Shown here in pieces: positions 1 to 6,031 of a DNA stretch of 7,962 nt. The notes beneath the pieces were generated by a model, which saw only the letters and a program-made list of their open reading frames with translations, ran no database searches and was not told where the DNA came from. A program made the translations under genes and the position numbers. The DNA is from an uncultured Clostridia bacterium. Its GTDB lineage: Bacteria; Bacillota; Clostridia; Oscillospirales; Oscillospiraceae. Numbering within the stretch: the stretch's first letter is position 1; every line of letters starts with the position of its first letter. The DNA lies in the NCBI GenBank assembly GCA_946184215.1, contig CAMHER010000081.1:1-7962 (forward strand), given 5' to 3'.

Positions 1-36
1 CTTGCAGATGAGCTCATTGATTGTAACTTTTACCAT
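1..36 (-). CDS. Start of a ferredoxin-like (4Fe-4S) protein, cut by the window edge
   Basis: Only the first 12 codons are inside the window (MVKVTINELICK). An ATG preceded by GAGGAG four bases upstream (41-46) makes the start credible. The pattern VKVTINE..CK is what the N-terminus of small 4Fe-4S ferredoxin subunits looks like just before the first CxxC cluster motif, for example the delta/ferredoxin subunit of 2-oxoacid:ferredoxin oxidoreductases in Clostridia. The cysteine motifs themselves would lie outside the window, so the family is an inference from a very short match. It follows the P-loop ATPase gene on the same strand after 81 bases with no convincing terminator between, so co-transcription is likely. 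Confidence 0.5.
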   Translation of the reverse strand, partial: MVKVTINELICK

Positions 37-117
37 GATACTCCTCTTTTCTGTTCGTTTTTGCTCTTTGAAAAACTATCTTAAACCGCAAATGCGGGGT
101 ATGCGTAAAGGAAGCTC

Positions 118-855
118 TTATTTTTCTCCCACGCCGAAGGGGTTGTCGTTCAGGCCGTGGATCCAGCTGTCCCAGTCGCGCTGCATGTAGGTGTCGATCA
201 CCAGCGGCTTGCCGATATACTTCGGATCGTGTCCCTCGGAGAGGAACGCGTCGATCATCGCCTTCTTGCCGGAGGTGTACAGCACCGGAACGCCCGTCTT
301 TTCCGAAACCTCGCGGATCATCTCATAGCCGTCGTGCAGCTCGGCGGGGGTCGTACACTGGGCCAGATTCGTGTTGTTGATCATACCGGTGATCTTCAGG
401 CGGGAGTGGATCTGCATTTCCTCCTGCAGGTGCAGGATCTTTTCCACCGTTCCGGCCAGCGGGCGGCGGATATTGACGACATTGAGCACCTCCAGCTCAT
501 CCTCGGCAAGCTCCATGAAATCCTGGTGATAACGGCCCAGCGCCGTGGCGCCCACGGCGTCGCCGCCCGCGTCGAACACCACGCAGTCCCAGTCCATTGC
601 GAAGGCCGAGGCCACTTCCGCCGGAAGGGAGAGCGTCTCGATGCCGGAGGAGGCGTAATTGGGGCTGACAAGCCGGATCTCCTTCATCCGCGCCATCTTG
701 CCGCGTTCTGTCAGGCGGAAGTAGGTGTTGACCATATCGAGGTCGAGCAGCTCGGTCCTCAAGCCTTCCTCGGCGGCGCGAAAGGCGAAGTTGAGCGCCA
801 GCTCGGTCTTCCCGCTGCCGTAATTGCCGATCAGAACATAGTACTTTTTCTTCAT
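118..855 (-). CDS. P-loop ATP-binding protein (MinD/ParA/CobQ-like), 245 aa
   Basis: Cytoplasmic nucleotide-binding protein of unknown specific role. The N-terminus carries a Walker A motif GNYGSGKT (residues 10-17). An acidic motif LLDLDMVNTYFR follows (36-47) and resembles the deviant switch region of MinD/ParA-type ATPases. A Walker B-like strand CVVFDAGGD (91-99) is also present. There is no signal peptide or membrane segment. The start at 855 was chosen over an in-frame ATG at 897 because AGGAGT...GAGGTG lies just upstream and residue 1 leads directly into the first beta strand. An ATG at 867 has GGAG too close to serve it. The gene has its own promoter (896-925) and is followed by a ferredoxin-like gene. 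ATPases of this type often mature or activate metalloenzymes, so a link to a downstream redox enzyme is possible but not shown. The fold is secure; the function is unknown. Confidence 0.88.
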   Translation of the reverse strand: MKKKYYVLIGNYGSGKTELALNFAFRAAEEGLRTELLDLDMVNTYFRLTERGKMARMKEIRLVSPNYASSGIETLSLPAEVASAFAMDWDCVVFDAGGDAVGATALGRYHQDFMELAEDELEVLNVVNIRRPLAGTVEKILHLQEEMQIHSRLKITGMINNTNLAQCTTPAELHDGYEMIREVSEKTGVPVLYTSGKKAMIDAFLSEGHDPKYIGKPLVIDTYMQRDWDSWIHGLNDNPFGVGEK

Positions 856-895
856 AGGGCACCTCATACTCCGGCTGATACCTTTTCTGTGTATC

Positions 896-925
896 ATTCT
901 ATCATCGGATAAGACTATGCGTCAA
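896..925 (-). promoter_or_regulatory. Sigma-A-like promoter for the P-loop ATPase gene
   Basis: On the minus strand TTGACG (920-925) is followed after 18 bases by TAGAAT (896-901). The predicted transcript would begin near 889 and give a leader of about 34 bases before the ATG at 855. This placement also argues against the upstream ATG at 897, which would lie inside the -10 box. The spacing is one base longer than ideal. Confidence 0.65.
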
Positions 926-965
926 TCAACAAACTGCCGATTATTGCAGGGTGCCAAGCATCAAA

Positions 966-995
966 TTGACGAATATTTTTTTGATGTGCTTTAAT
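966..995 (+). promoter_or_regulatory. Possible plus-strand promoter in the intergenic region
   Basis: TTGACG (966-971) and TTTAAT (990-995) are separated by 18 bases on the plus strand, in the AT-rich part of the gap between the ATPase and TPM genes. No convincing plus-strand ORF follows. Any transcript would run into the bidirectional terminator at 1118-1149 and be roughly 120-150 bases long. It is a weak call, because AT-rich DNA gives such matches by chance. Confidence 0.25.
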
Positions 996-1117
996 TTCGA
1001 TGCAGGTTTTTGGGAATTACTCTCTTTTTGCATTTTCTGCATACTGCCGTTCCGGTCGCATCCGCATCCCTCTGGTCCCTCGCCGGGAAGCGGGCGAAGA
1101 AGTTCCGAGAAGGCAGA

Positions 1118-1149
1118 AAAAAACAGGTGCCGGTCAGCACCTGTTTTTT
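1118..1149. terminator. Bidirectional intrinsic terminator after the TPM gene
   Basis: A perfect 13-bp inverted repeat, AAAAAACAGGTGC (1118-1130) and GCACCTGTTTTTT (1137-1149), encloses the 6-base loop CGGTCA. It gives a U-run on either strand. On the minus strand it begins two bases after the TAA of the TPM gene and ends the membrane-module operon. On the plus strand it could end a transcript from the intergenic gap. Confidence 0.9.
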
Positions 1150-1150
1150 C

Positions 1151-2383
1151 TTAAAATTTACCGTGGGAGCCGCCAAAGCTATGACCGGACGATGAAAAAT
1201 GCACCGAACTTCCGCCGCCTCCGCCGCCGCTGCGATGCTGCTCGCGCGGGATCGGCGTCTTGTGGACGTTGGCATACAGGAAGCGGTCGTCGCTGCGCCG
1301 CATGTGCAGCCCGCCGCGCACATAGTTCGCCGCGCCGTAATGTTTTTCCACGCTCTTGAGCTTCCGCTTCATGGCCCTGGCCGGGATGGCGCCGGAGAAG
1401 AAGCCGACGATCACGGAAATGATCGCCGCCACGCCGGTATTGGCCCTGGTCCTCTCCCGGGCAGCGGGCGCTTGGGTGTAGTTGTCATAGGGCTGGCCCT
1501 CTTTCGCCTGCCGCAGCAGTTCTTCCGCATCGGTAATAAACTGGCGCGCCGCGCCGGCCCAGTCGTCCCGTCCGTCTGCAAGATACCGGGTGAAATTCGG
1601 CTCGATATACTGCTGCAGGCCGTAATCGGTAAAGGCCGTGATGGCGTAGCCGCTGGTCGATTCGTTAAATTCCCGGTCTGAGACAGAGATGAGCAGCAAA
1701 ATACCGTCTCGTTCTGGCCCCTGCCCGTAACCGTTATACCAAAAGAAATCATCGGAATAATCCACAATGTATTTCCCGTCCAGGCTCTGCACAAAGGCCA
1801 CCGCCACGTCGCAGTCATATTTCTCGCTGACGTTTTCGGCCAGGGCGTTGAGAGCGGCAAGCGTTTCTGCGTCGATCACGCCGGCGCTGTCCGTCACGAG
1901 GGCAAGCTGCCGCTCGTCCGGCACCTCAAGCCCCGGGCCGCCCAAAGAGGCATAGGCCAGGTTCATATAGCTGTGCGCGCCCTCGAAATAGCTCGCGCCG
2001 CTGTTGTAGGCTTCCGCCAGAGCGGTGAGCTTTTCTTCTCCCAGCGCGGCGCACTTCTCGCCGAAGGCCGCGTAGGAGATCGTGCTCGTCTCGGGATTGT
2101 GCACCAGCAGGATTCCGTCGTCCGCGCCGATGCTGTCCGCCCAGAACCGTTGGGCAAAGCTGTGGAGATCCTCGCCTGTTTCATTGGACAGGCAGAGACA
2201 GACCGCCGCCCCGGTATCGGCGTAAATGCGCGCGCCGAGATTGTCGAGCGTTTGCAGCTCCTCGCCGGTGATCTGTCCGGTCTCGTCGAAGACGAAGCGG
2301 TCCGTTTCGCCATAGGCGGCCACGGAAAGTGAGAAGATCAGCGAGAGGATCAGAAGCAGGGAAAAGAGGCGTTTTTTGATCAT
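1151..2383 (-). CDS. Double TPM-domain membrane protein (YdjH-like), 410 aa
   Basis: Predicted to be exported and membrane-anchored with its TPM domains outside the cytoplasm. Residues 1-25 form a signal peptide (MIKKR, then a Leu/Ile/Phe-rich core ending SVAAYG). A first TPM-like unit spans about 28-148 and a second about 163-298. Both show the same order: an early D..G.I...T/E-L..L strand-helix, then DDGILLV (88-94) or RDGILLLIS (225-233), then a Tyr-rich/GY segment. One membrane helix follows (about 317-335, GVAAIISVIVGFFSGAIPA), then a basic stretch and a Gly/Ser/His-rich tail (385-410) of the kind common in TPM proteins. The family usually has one TPM domain in about 250 residues, so this is an apparent internal duplication. 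The start has GAGGAGG about ten bases upstream, overlapping the TGA of the preceding gene (13 bases between the ORFs). In Bacillus subtilis the TPM protein YdjH works with YdjG and YdjI in the PspA envelope-stress system. The same partnership is inferred here. Confidence 0.87.
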   Translation of the reverse strand: MIKKRLFSLLLILSLIFSLSVAAYGETDRFVFDETGQITGEELQTLDNLGARIYADTGAAVCLCLSNETGEDLHSFAQRFWADSIGADDGILLVHNPETSTISYAAFGEKCAALGEEKLTALAEAYNSGASYFEGAHSYMNLAYASLGGPGLEVPDERQLALVTDSAGVIDAETLAALNALAENVSEKYDCDVAVAFVQSLDGKYIVDYSDDFFWYNGYGQGPERDGILLLISVSDREFNESTSGYAITAFTDYGLQQYIEPNFTRYLADGRDDWAGAARQFITDAEELLRQAKEGQPYDNYTQAPAARERTRANTGVAAIISVIVGFFSGAIPARAMKRKLKSVEKHYGAANYVRGGLHMRRSDDRFLYANVHKTPIPREQHRSGGGGGGSSVHFSSSGHSFGGSHGKF

Positions 2384-2396
2384 TTCTCTTCCCTCC

Positions 2397-3548
2397 TCAC
2401 AGCAGCTGCAGCAGCATCTGCAGTCCGAAAGCTGCCGCTGCCACGATCCCGCCGTAGATCAGGCGGTATTTCCAATAAGCTCCCTTGTCCGCTGGCAGAT
2501 CGCCGACGAATTTTCCGGTCTGTCCGTTCATGGCGAACTGATAGTTCTTCCCCTGCCAGGTGGTGTTGAGGATCCAGACCGGCAGCAGCGCGTACTTCGC
2601 CCGGGCGTTGTGCAGGCGGATATTGCTGCCGGAGCAGTTCACCCCGGTATAGCCGCCCGTCGTCTGGGAAAAAGCCTGGATCGTGCTGTTCTTCACGCGC
2701 TCGTTCGCCCGCCCCACGCTGTCGGCCGCAGATACGTCGTAGCGGTCGGCAAAATAGCCGGTGAGATAGGCTTTTTTAAAGGGCACCGCCTGGGAGGTGT
2801 CGAAGGGCTCGAGCGATTCCATCACGTCGTCCGGCATTTTCTCCGAGCCGTCGACCGGCACGTTTTCAAAGCGCATGGACCCATTGCGGTAAAGGCGGTA
2901 ATAGCGCGTCTCGGTATAGTTGAAATTGCGGTCGCTCCAGCTGCGCACCCGGCTGGCGTTGAAGCGCATGTCCGCCTCGGCGTCCGCGTCGAAAAGCCAG
3001 AAGGGCACATACACGCCCTTGACCTCGTCAAGGTGGTTTTCCGAAGAGAAGGCGCGCGGCAGCAGCTTCTTGCCCTTAAAATGCTCGCGCAGCGCGGCCT
3101 TCGCCGCCTCCTTGTCAAGCCGGAAGGGCACCACGAGATCGGGCCGCAGCGTGCCGGCAAACTGTCCCGGCACGATTGTCGGGTTGCCGCAGTAGGGGCA
3201 GCTTGTCGCAGCGGTCGTCGTGTCGCAGATCAGCTCCGCGCCGCACTGCGGGCAGCTGTAGGCCCGAAGGCCTTCTCCCTCGGCGCCCCAGCTTGAGCCG
3301 GCGCCGCTGAGATCCCAGTCCGCGTCCATGCCGTCGGCAAAGTGTTCGTCGTCCGCCGCGCTCTGGGCAGCCGCGCTGCCGACAAAGGCCGCAGAGGCCT
3401 GTTCGTCCTTTGCCTCGTACAGTGCCTCGATCTCGTTGACAGTGAAGGTGCTTCCGCAGTATTCGCACTCCATTCTGCCGGTGCTGCTTTCGAAGTGGAG
3501 CGGGCCGGTACAGGCGGGGCATTTATAGTTGGTTACCTGCGATGGCAT
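2397..3548 (-). CDS. Double zinc-ribbon protein with C-terminal membrane anchor (YdjG-like), 383 aa
   Basis: The N-terminus has a TFIIB-type zinc ribbon, C10-x2-C13 and C28-x2-C31. An acidic, Ala/Ser-rich linker (about 45-95) leads to a second ribbon, C99-x2-C102 and C117-x2-C120. The remaining region (about 125-355) is a mixed alpha/beta domain with many Tyr/Trp residues, including VYVPFWLFDADAEAD and LLPVWILNTTW segments typical of this family. A hydrophobic helix closes the protein (about 364-383, ending QMLLQLL), giving a tail-anchored layout with the ribbons probably cytoplasmic. The start has AGGAGG six bases upstream (near 3556-3561). It lies between the SPFH and TPM genes, matching B. 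subtilis ydjG/ydjH/ydjI content though in a different order. The family is known for helping tether PspA/SPFH proteins at the membrane; its role here is inferred. A DNA-binding role is unlikely given the membrane anchor. Confidence 0.85.
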   Translation of the reverse strand: MPSQVTNYKCPACTGPLHFESSTGRMECEYCGSTFTVNEIEALYEAKDEQASAAFVGSAAAQSAADDEHFADGMDADWDLSGAGSSWGAEGEGLRAYSCPQCGAELICDTTTAATSCPYCGNPTIVPGQFAGTLRPDLVVPFRLDKEAAKAALREHFKGKKLLPRAFSSENHLDEVKGVYVPFWLFDADAEADMRFNASRVRSWSDRNFNYTETRYYRLYRNGSMRFENVPVDGSEKMPDDVMESLEPFDTSQAVPFKKAYLTGYFADRYDVSAADSVGRANERVKNSTIQAFSQTTGGYTGVNCSGSNIRLHNARAKYALLPVWILNTTWQGKNYQFAMNGQTGKFVGDLPADKGAYWKYRLIYGGIVAAAAFGLQMLLQLL

Positions 3549-3565
3549 AACAATCCTCCTGTGCC

Positions 3566-3610
3566 AAAAATTGCCCGCTGCCCGTGCCGCTTTTCGGCAC
3601 GGGCGCGGGC
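3566..3610 (-). terminator. GC-rich hairpin with U-run between SPFH and zinc-ribbon genes (likely attenuator)
   Basis: A 10-bp perfect stem, GCCCGTGCCG (3580-3589) with CGGCACGGGC (3595-3604), is extended by an outer 6-bp stem (3573-3578 with 3605-3610) across a single bulged base (3579). Read on the minus strand it is followed by AATTTTT (3572-3566). It starts just after the SPFH stop codon. The next gene's Shine-Dalgarno lies only a few bases downstream of the U-run. Because the downstream genes have no other visible promoter, partial termination or 3'-end stabilisation of the upstream message is more plausible than complete termination. Confidence 0.75.
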
Positions 3611-3622
3611 ATCATCGCTCAG

Positions 3623-4933
3623 TCAAATACGATCCTCTTCGGTAAAGGGATCGCCGCACTCAGGGCAGAATTTGGGGGGATTGGCCGGATCCTCCGGCTC
3701 CCAGCCGCACTTGGCGCAGCGATAGCGGGCCACGGCGGGCTTCTTCGCGCCGCACTGCGGGCAGAAATTGCCGGTGTTGACAGAGCCGCAGGCACACTTC
3801 CAGCTGCCCTCTGGGATCACTTCGGGCTTCTTCGCGCCGCACTTCGGGCAGAATTTGCCGGTATTGACCGAGCCGCAGGCGCACTTCCAGCTGTCCCCGG
3901 CGGGGGCGGCGGGAGCGGACTGCGCCTGCTGGGCGCCCATCTGATAGAGGTTCTGTGCGTTGACGCCGCCGGCGTTCTGGGCCATGTTCATGCCCATGAA
4001 GGCCATGGCTGCGCCGCCTTCGTTCTTTGCGGCGTCCTGCATGGCAGCCGCCTGCGCGCCGACCAGGTGAGCCGCGGCCATGGTGGGATCGCGGAACATG
4101 GCGTTGCGCTGGGCCTCCTTGATCATGGCCTCGTCCTCTTCGCTGGCCTTGACGCTGGACACGCCGAAGGAGACGATCTCGATGCCGCGCAGATCGCGCC
4201 ACTTGCCGGACAGCTCTTCGTTGAGCGCGTCGGCAAGCTCGGTGGTATGGGCGGGGATGGCGGAATAGCGCACGCCCTGCTCGGAAATGCGGGCGAAGGC
4301 GGGCTGCAGCGCCGTGAGCAGCTCGCTTCTCATCTGGTTTTCGAGCCGGTCGACGGTGTAATCGGCGATCACGTTGCCGCAGACGTTGGTGTAGAACAGC
4401 AGCGGGTTCGACACGCGCACGCTGTATTCGCCGAAGCAGCGGATCGCGATGTCCACGTCAAGGCCGATCTTGTTGTCCACGACGCGGAAGGGCACGGGAT
4501 TGGGCGTGCCGTACTTCATGCCGGGCATTTCCTTGGTGTTGAAATAGTAGATGCGCTGATCCTTGGGGGCCTCGCCGCCGAAGGTAAAGCGCTTGCAGAC
4601 ATTTTTGAATACCTCGGCAATGCTGCTGCCGAGATTGCCGGAGAAGACCGACGGCTCGGTAGAGCTGTCATAGGTGTATTCGCCGGGCTCAGCGCACAGA
4701 TCCACCACCTTGCCCTGCTCGACGATCAGCATGCACTGGCCGTCCGCAACCGAAATCACAGAGCCATTGGAGATGATGTTGTCGCTGCCATTGTTGGAGG
4801 AGCGGCCGGACACTTTCTTTCTGCCCTTGACCGCAATCACGTTGCTGGGGAGCGCTTCACAGTAAAAATACTCTTTCCACTGGTCGGCAAGAACGCCGCC
4901 TGCCGCGCCGAGAGCCGCTTTGATAAGTCCCAT
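3623..4933 (-). CDS. SPFH/stomatin-like protein with three C-terminal zinc ribbons (YdjI-like), 436 aa
   Basis: This is a YdjI/COG4260-type SPFH protein, sometimes labelled virion core protein-like. Residues about 15-60 are the characteristic start (QWKEYFYCEALPSNVIAVKG). The SPFH core runs to about 250, followed by a helical Ala/Met/Gln-rich segment (about 265-335) expected to mediate oligomerisation. Three zinc ribbons follow: C351/C353 with C362/C365, C380/C382 with C391/C394, and C406/C409 with C423/C426. The first two are near-identical. There is no signal peptide or clear membrane helix, so membrane association would be peripheral or through partners. AAGGAG sits seven bases before the ATG. 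It follows the Ig-like membrane protein gene by 38 bases without a terminator and precedes the YdjG-like gene. In B. subtilis the homologous SPFH protein is needed to link PspA to the membrane; the same scaffold role is inferred here. Confidence 0.9.
   Translation of the reverse strand: MGLIKAALGAAGGVLADQWKEYFYCEALPSNVIAVKGRKKVSGRSSNNGSDNIISNGSVISVADGQCMLIVEQGKVVDLCAEPGEYTYDSSTEPSVFSGNLGSSIAEVFKNVCKRFTFGGEAPKDQRIYYFNTKEMPGMKYGTPNPVPFRVVDNKIGLDVDIAIRCFGEYSVRVSNPLLFYTNVCGNVIADYTVDRLENQMRSELLTALQPAFARISEQGVRYSAIPAHTTELADALNEELSGKWRDLRGIEIVSFGVSSVKASEEDEAMIKEAQRNAMFRDPTMAAAHLVGAQAAAMQDAAKNEGGAAMAFMGMNMAQNAGGVNAQNLYQMGAQQAQSAPAAPAGDSWKCACGSVNTGKFCPKCGAKKPEVIPEGSWKCACGSVNTGNFCPQCGAKKPAVARYRCAKCGWEPEDPANPPKFCPECGDPFTEEDRI
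3737..3892 (-). repeat. Tandem duplication of a zinc-ribbon unit inside the SPFH gene
   Basis: Two copies of a 23-residue unit (codons 348-370 at 3824-3892 and 377-399 at 3737-3805) are spaced 87 bases apart. They differ at only two residues (Lys to Asn and Lys to Gln). Each carries CxC and CxxC pairs around GSVNTG. The close match at both DNA and protein level suggests a fairly recent in-frame duplication or ongoing homogenisation. Confidence 0.85.
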
Positions 4934-4971
4934 TTGTTTTCTCCTTTCGGTTTTTCGTTTATCTTGCTGTG

Positions 4972-5925
4972 CTAATTACTTTCTTCTTCGTAATCCTCAT
5001 CATAGCCGTCGTCATAGCCGCGCTGTTTTTTCCCGATCGAGCGCAGGATCAGCAGCGTGACGGCCACAGCCAGCGCCGTGAGCAGCAGCACTGCCGCGAT
5101 GACAAGCAGGATCGCGCTGCCGTGGGAGATAAAGATCCCGCTCTCGCCGCTGCCGGACACGCCGGACGGAGACGGCACGGGCAGCGGTGTGGGCGCGGCG
5201 CTGGGAGCGGGCGGCGCCTCGGTATAGACGATCGCCACCGGGGTGGTGTAGATCGGCACGCTGGTGTCCCGTCCGCGGACACACCATACGCCCACGAAAT
5301 AGAACACCTGCCCGATCTCCTCTTCGGGTGTATAGCTGCTTGTCGTGGCGCCGAGGATCGGCTCGCCGGTATTGCGATAGGCCGAATAGCTGCGATACCA
5401 CTGATACTTGATCTCATCGCCGCCGGGCGACTCGGCCTCTACGGACAGGGTCTTGCTCTCGCCCGTGACCAGTCTGGCTCCCGCGCTCTTCGGCGTGATG
5501 GACGGCGAGGGGATCTCGCCCTGCTGCACCGTGATCTCGGCCGGTTCGGTCAGCACATAGTTGCCGTTGCGGTCGATAAACTTGGTCCGCACAAAGCAGC
5601 CGTTCATCGAATACGGGATCGAAAGCAGCTGCAGCTCCTCCACCTCGATTCCGCCCATCTCCAGGCCGGGAAAGGCGTCAATCGCCTCCTCGCCCTCCCA
5701 GACGGTCTCACCGTCGGGGCTGACGATCTGCCAGACAAGGCCCTGATAGCCCTCGGCACGGGAAATGAAGGTGGCGTCATCGCCCTCCGTAACGGTCTCG
5801 CCGTAGGGAGGCTTGGTGATTTCGATCAGCTCGCTCCCCTCCTCCGCAAAAGCGGCGGGCGCGAGCGGGATGGCAAGCAGCACCGTCAGGAGCAGTGCAA
5901 GCAGAAAGGAAGCTGTTTTTTTCAC
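4972..5925 (-). CDS. Type I membrane protein with two probable Ig-like domains, 317 aa
   Basis: Function unknown. A signal peptide (MKKTASFLLALLL..., cleavage near A25-F26-A27) leads to two extracytoplasmic domains. The first (about 31-133) has beta-rich segments and a core Trp65. The second (about 139-234) has the pattern IKYQWYRS...ILGATTSSYTP...VFYFVGVWCV that is typical of bacterial Ig-like repeats. A Pro/Ala/Ser linker (237-262) spans to the membrane. One transmembrane helix (about 271-294) ends in basic RSIGKKQR. The short cytoplasmic tail is rich in Asp, Glu and Tyr (GYDDGYDEDYEEESN). The GTG at 5925 is preferred: GGAG lies seven bases upstream and MKK fits a signal peptide. An ATG at 5976 would add 17 residues, lacks a ribosome binding site and falls about ten bases from the predicted transcript start. 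It heads the cluster with the SPFH, zinc-ribbon and TPM genes, which suggests a sensor or anchoring role outside the membrane; this is inference. Confidence 0.83.
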   Translation of the reverse strand: MKKTASFLLALLLTVLLAIPLAPAAFAEEGSELIEITKPPYGETVTEGDDATFISRAEGYQGLVWQIVSPDGETVWEGEEAIDAFPGLEMGGIEVEELQLLSIPYSMNGCFVRTKFIDRNGNYVLTEPAEITVQQGEIPSPSITPKSAGARLVTGESKTLSVEAESPGGDEIKYQWYRSYSAYRNTGEPILGATTSSYTPEEEIGQVFYFVGVWCVRGRDTSVPIYTTPVAIVYTEAPPAPSAAPTPLPVPSPSGVSGSGESGIFISHGSAILLVIAAVLLLTALAVAVTLLILRSIGKKQRGYDDGYDEDYEEESN

Positions 5926-5932
5926 AGGGCGT

Positions 5933-5943
5933 CTCCATCCTCC
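5933..5943 (-). promoter_or_regulatory. Double Shine-Dalgarno deciding a GTG start
   Basis: GGAG (5933-5936) lies seven bases before the GTG at 5925, and a second GGAGG (5939-5943) lies just upstream of it. An out-of-frame ATG overlaps the upstream copy. Nothing comparable precedes the in-frame ATG at 5976. Confidence 0.65.
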
Positions 5944-5955
5944 GATGCTCTTGAT

Positions 5956-5973
5956 ACCGCGGCGAAACGCGGT
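5956..5973 (-). other. Small hairpin in the 5' leader of the Ig-like protein gene
   Basis: A 6-bp GC-rich stem, ACCGCG (5956-5961) with CGCGGT (5968-5973), and a 6-base loop lie in the roughly 60-base leader between the predicted transcript start (near 5985) and the GTG. It has no U-run. It may be a minor structural element or chance in GC-rich DNA. Confidence 0.3.
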
Positions 5974-5991
5974 CATACGCTGTTACTTTAC

Positions 5992-6020
5992 AGTATAAAA
6001 CAACCCGGGAAAAATAGCAA
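5992..6020 (-). promoter_or_regulatory. Sigma-A-like promoter for the membrane-module operon
   Basis: On the minus strand TTGCTA (6015-6020) is followed after exactly 17 bases by TATACT (5992-5997). It starts 11 bases after the patatin stop and faces the Ig-like protein gene. No other promoter was seen between here and the terminator at 1118-1149, so it probably drives all four genes. No sigma-W-type (TGAAAC...CGTA) promoter was recognised, unlike the related B. subtilis operon. With no terminator after the patatin gene, read-through from upstream is also possible. Confidence 0.7.
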
Positions 6021-6031
6021 GGACAATCGCC

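Noticed and set aside
86..97. Hairpin CCGCA/TGCGG after the P-loop ATPase gene as a terminator
   Set aside because: The stem is only five pairs with a two-base loop and lacks a clean U-run directly after it; too weak to call.
2376..3296. Plus-strand open frame (306 codons) opposite the YdjG-like gene
   Set aside because: Shadow frame; the minus strand carries paired CxxC motifs and a transmembrane anchor in a proper operon context.
3584..4975. Long plus-strand open frame (463 codons) opposite the SPFH gene
   Set aside because: It mirrors a clearly conserved minus-strand gene with zinc ribbons and a good ribosome binding site. The plus frame has repetitive, His/Gly/Ala-rich sequence with no recognisable domain; GC-rich DNA commonly leaves such frames open.
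5926..5976. Start of the Ig-like protein at the ATG at 5976
   Set aside because: No ribosome binding site, placed almost at the predicted transcript start, and it adds a basic stretch before an otherwise normal signal peptide; the GTG at 5925 fits better.
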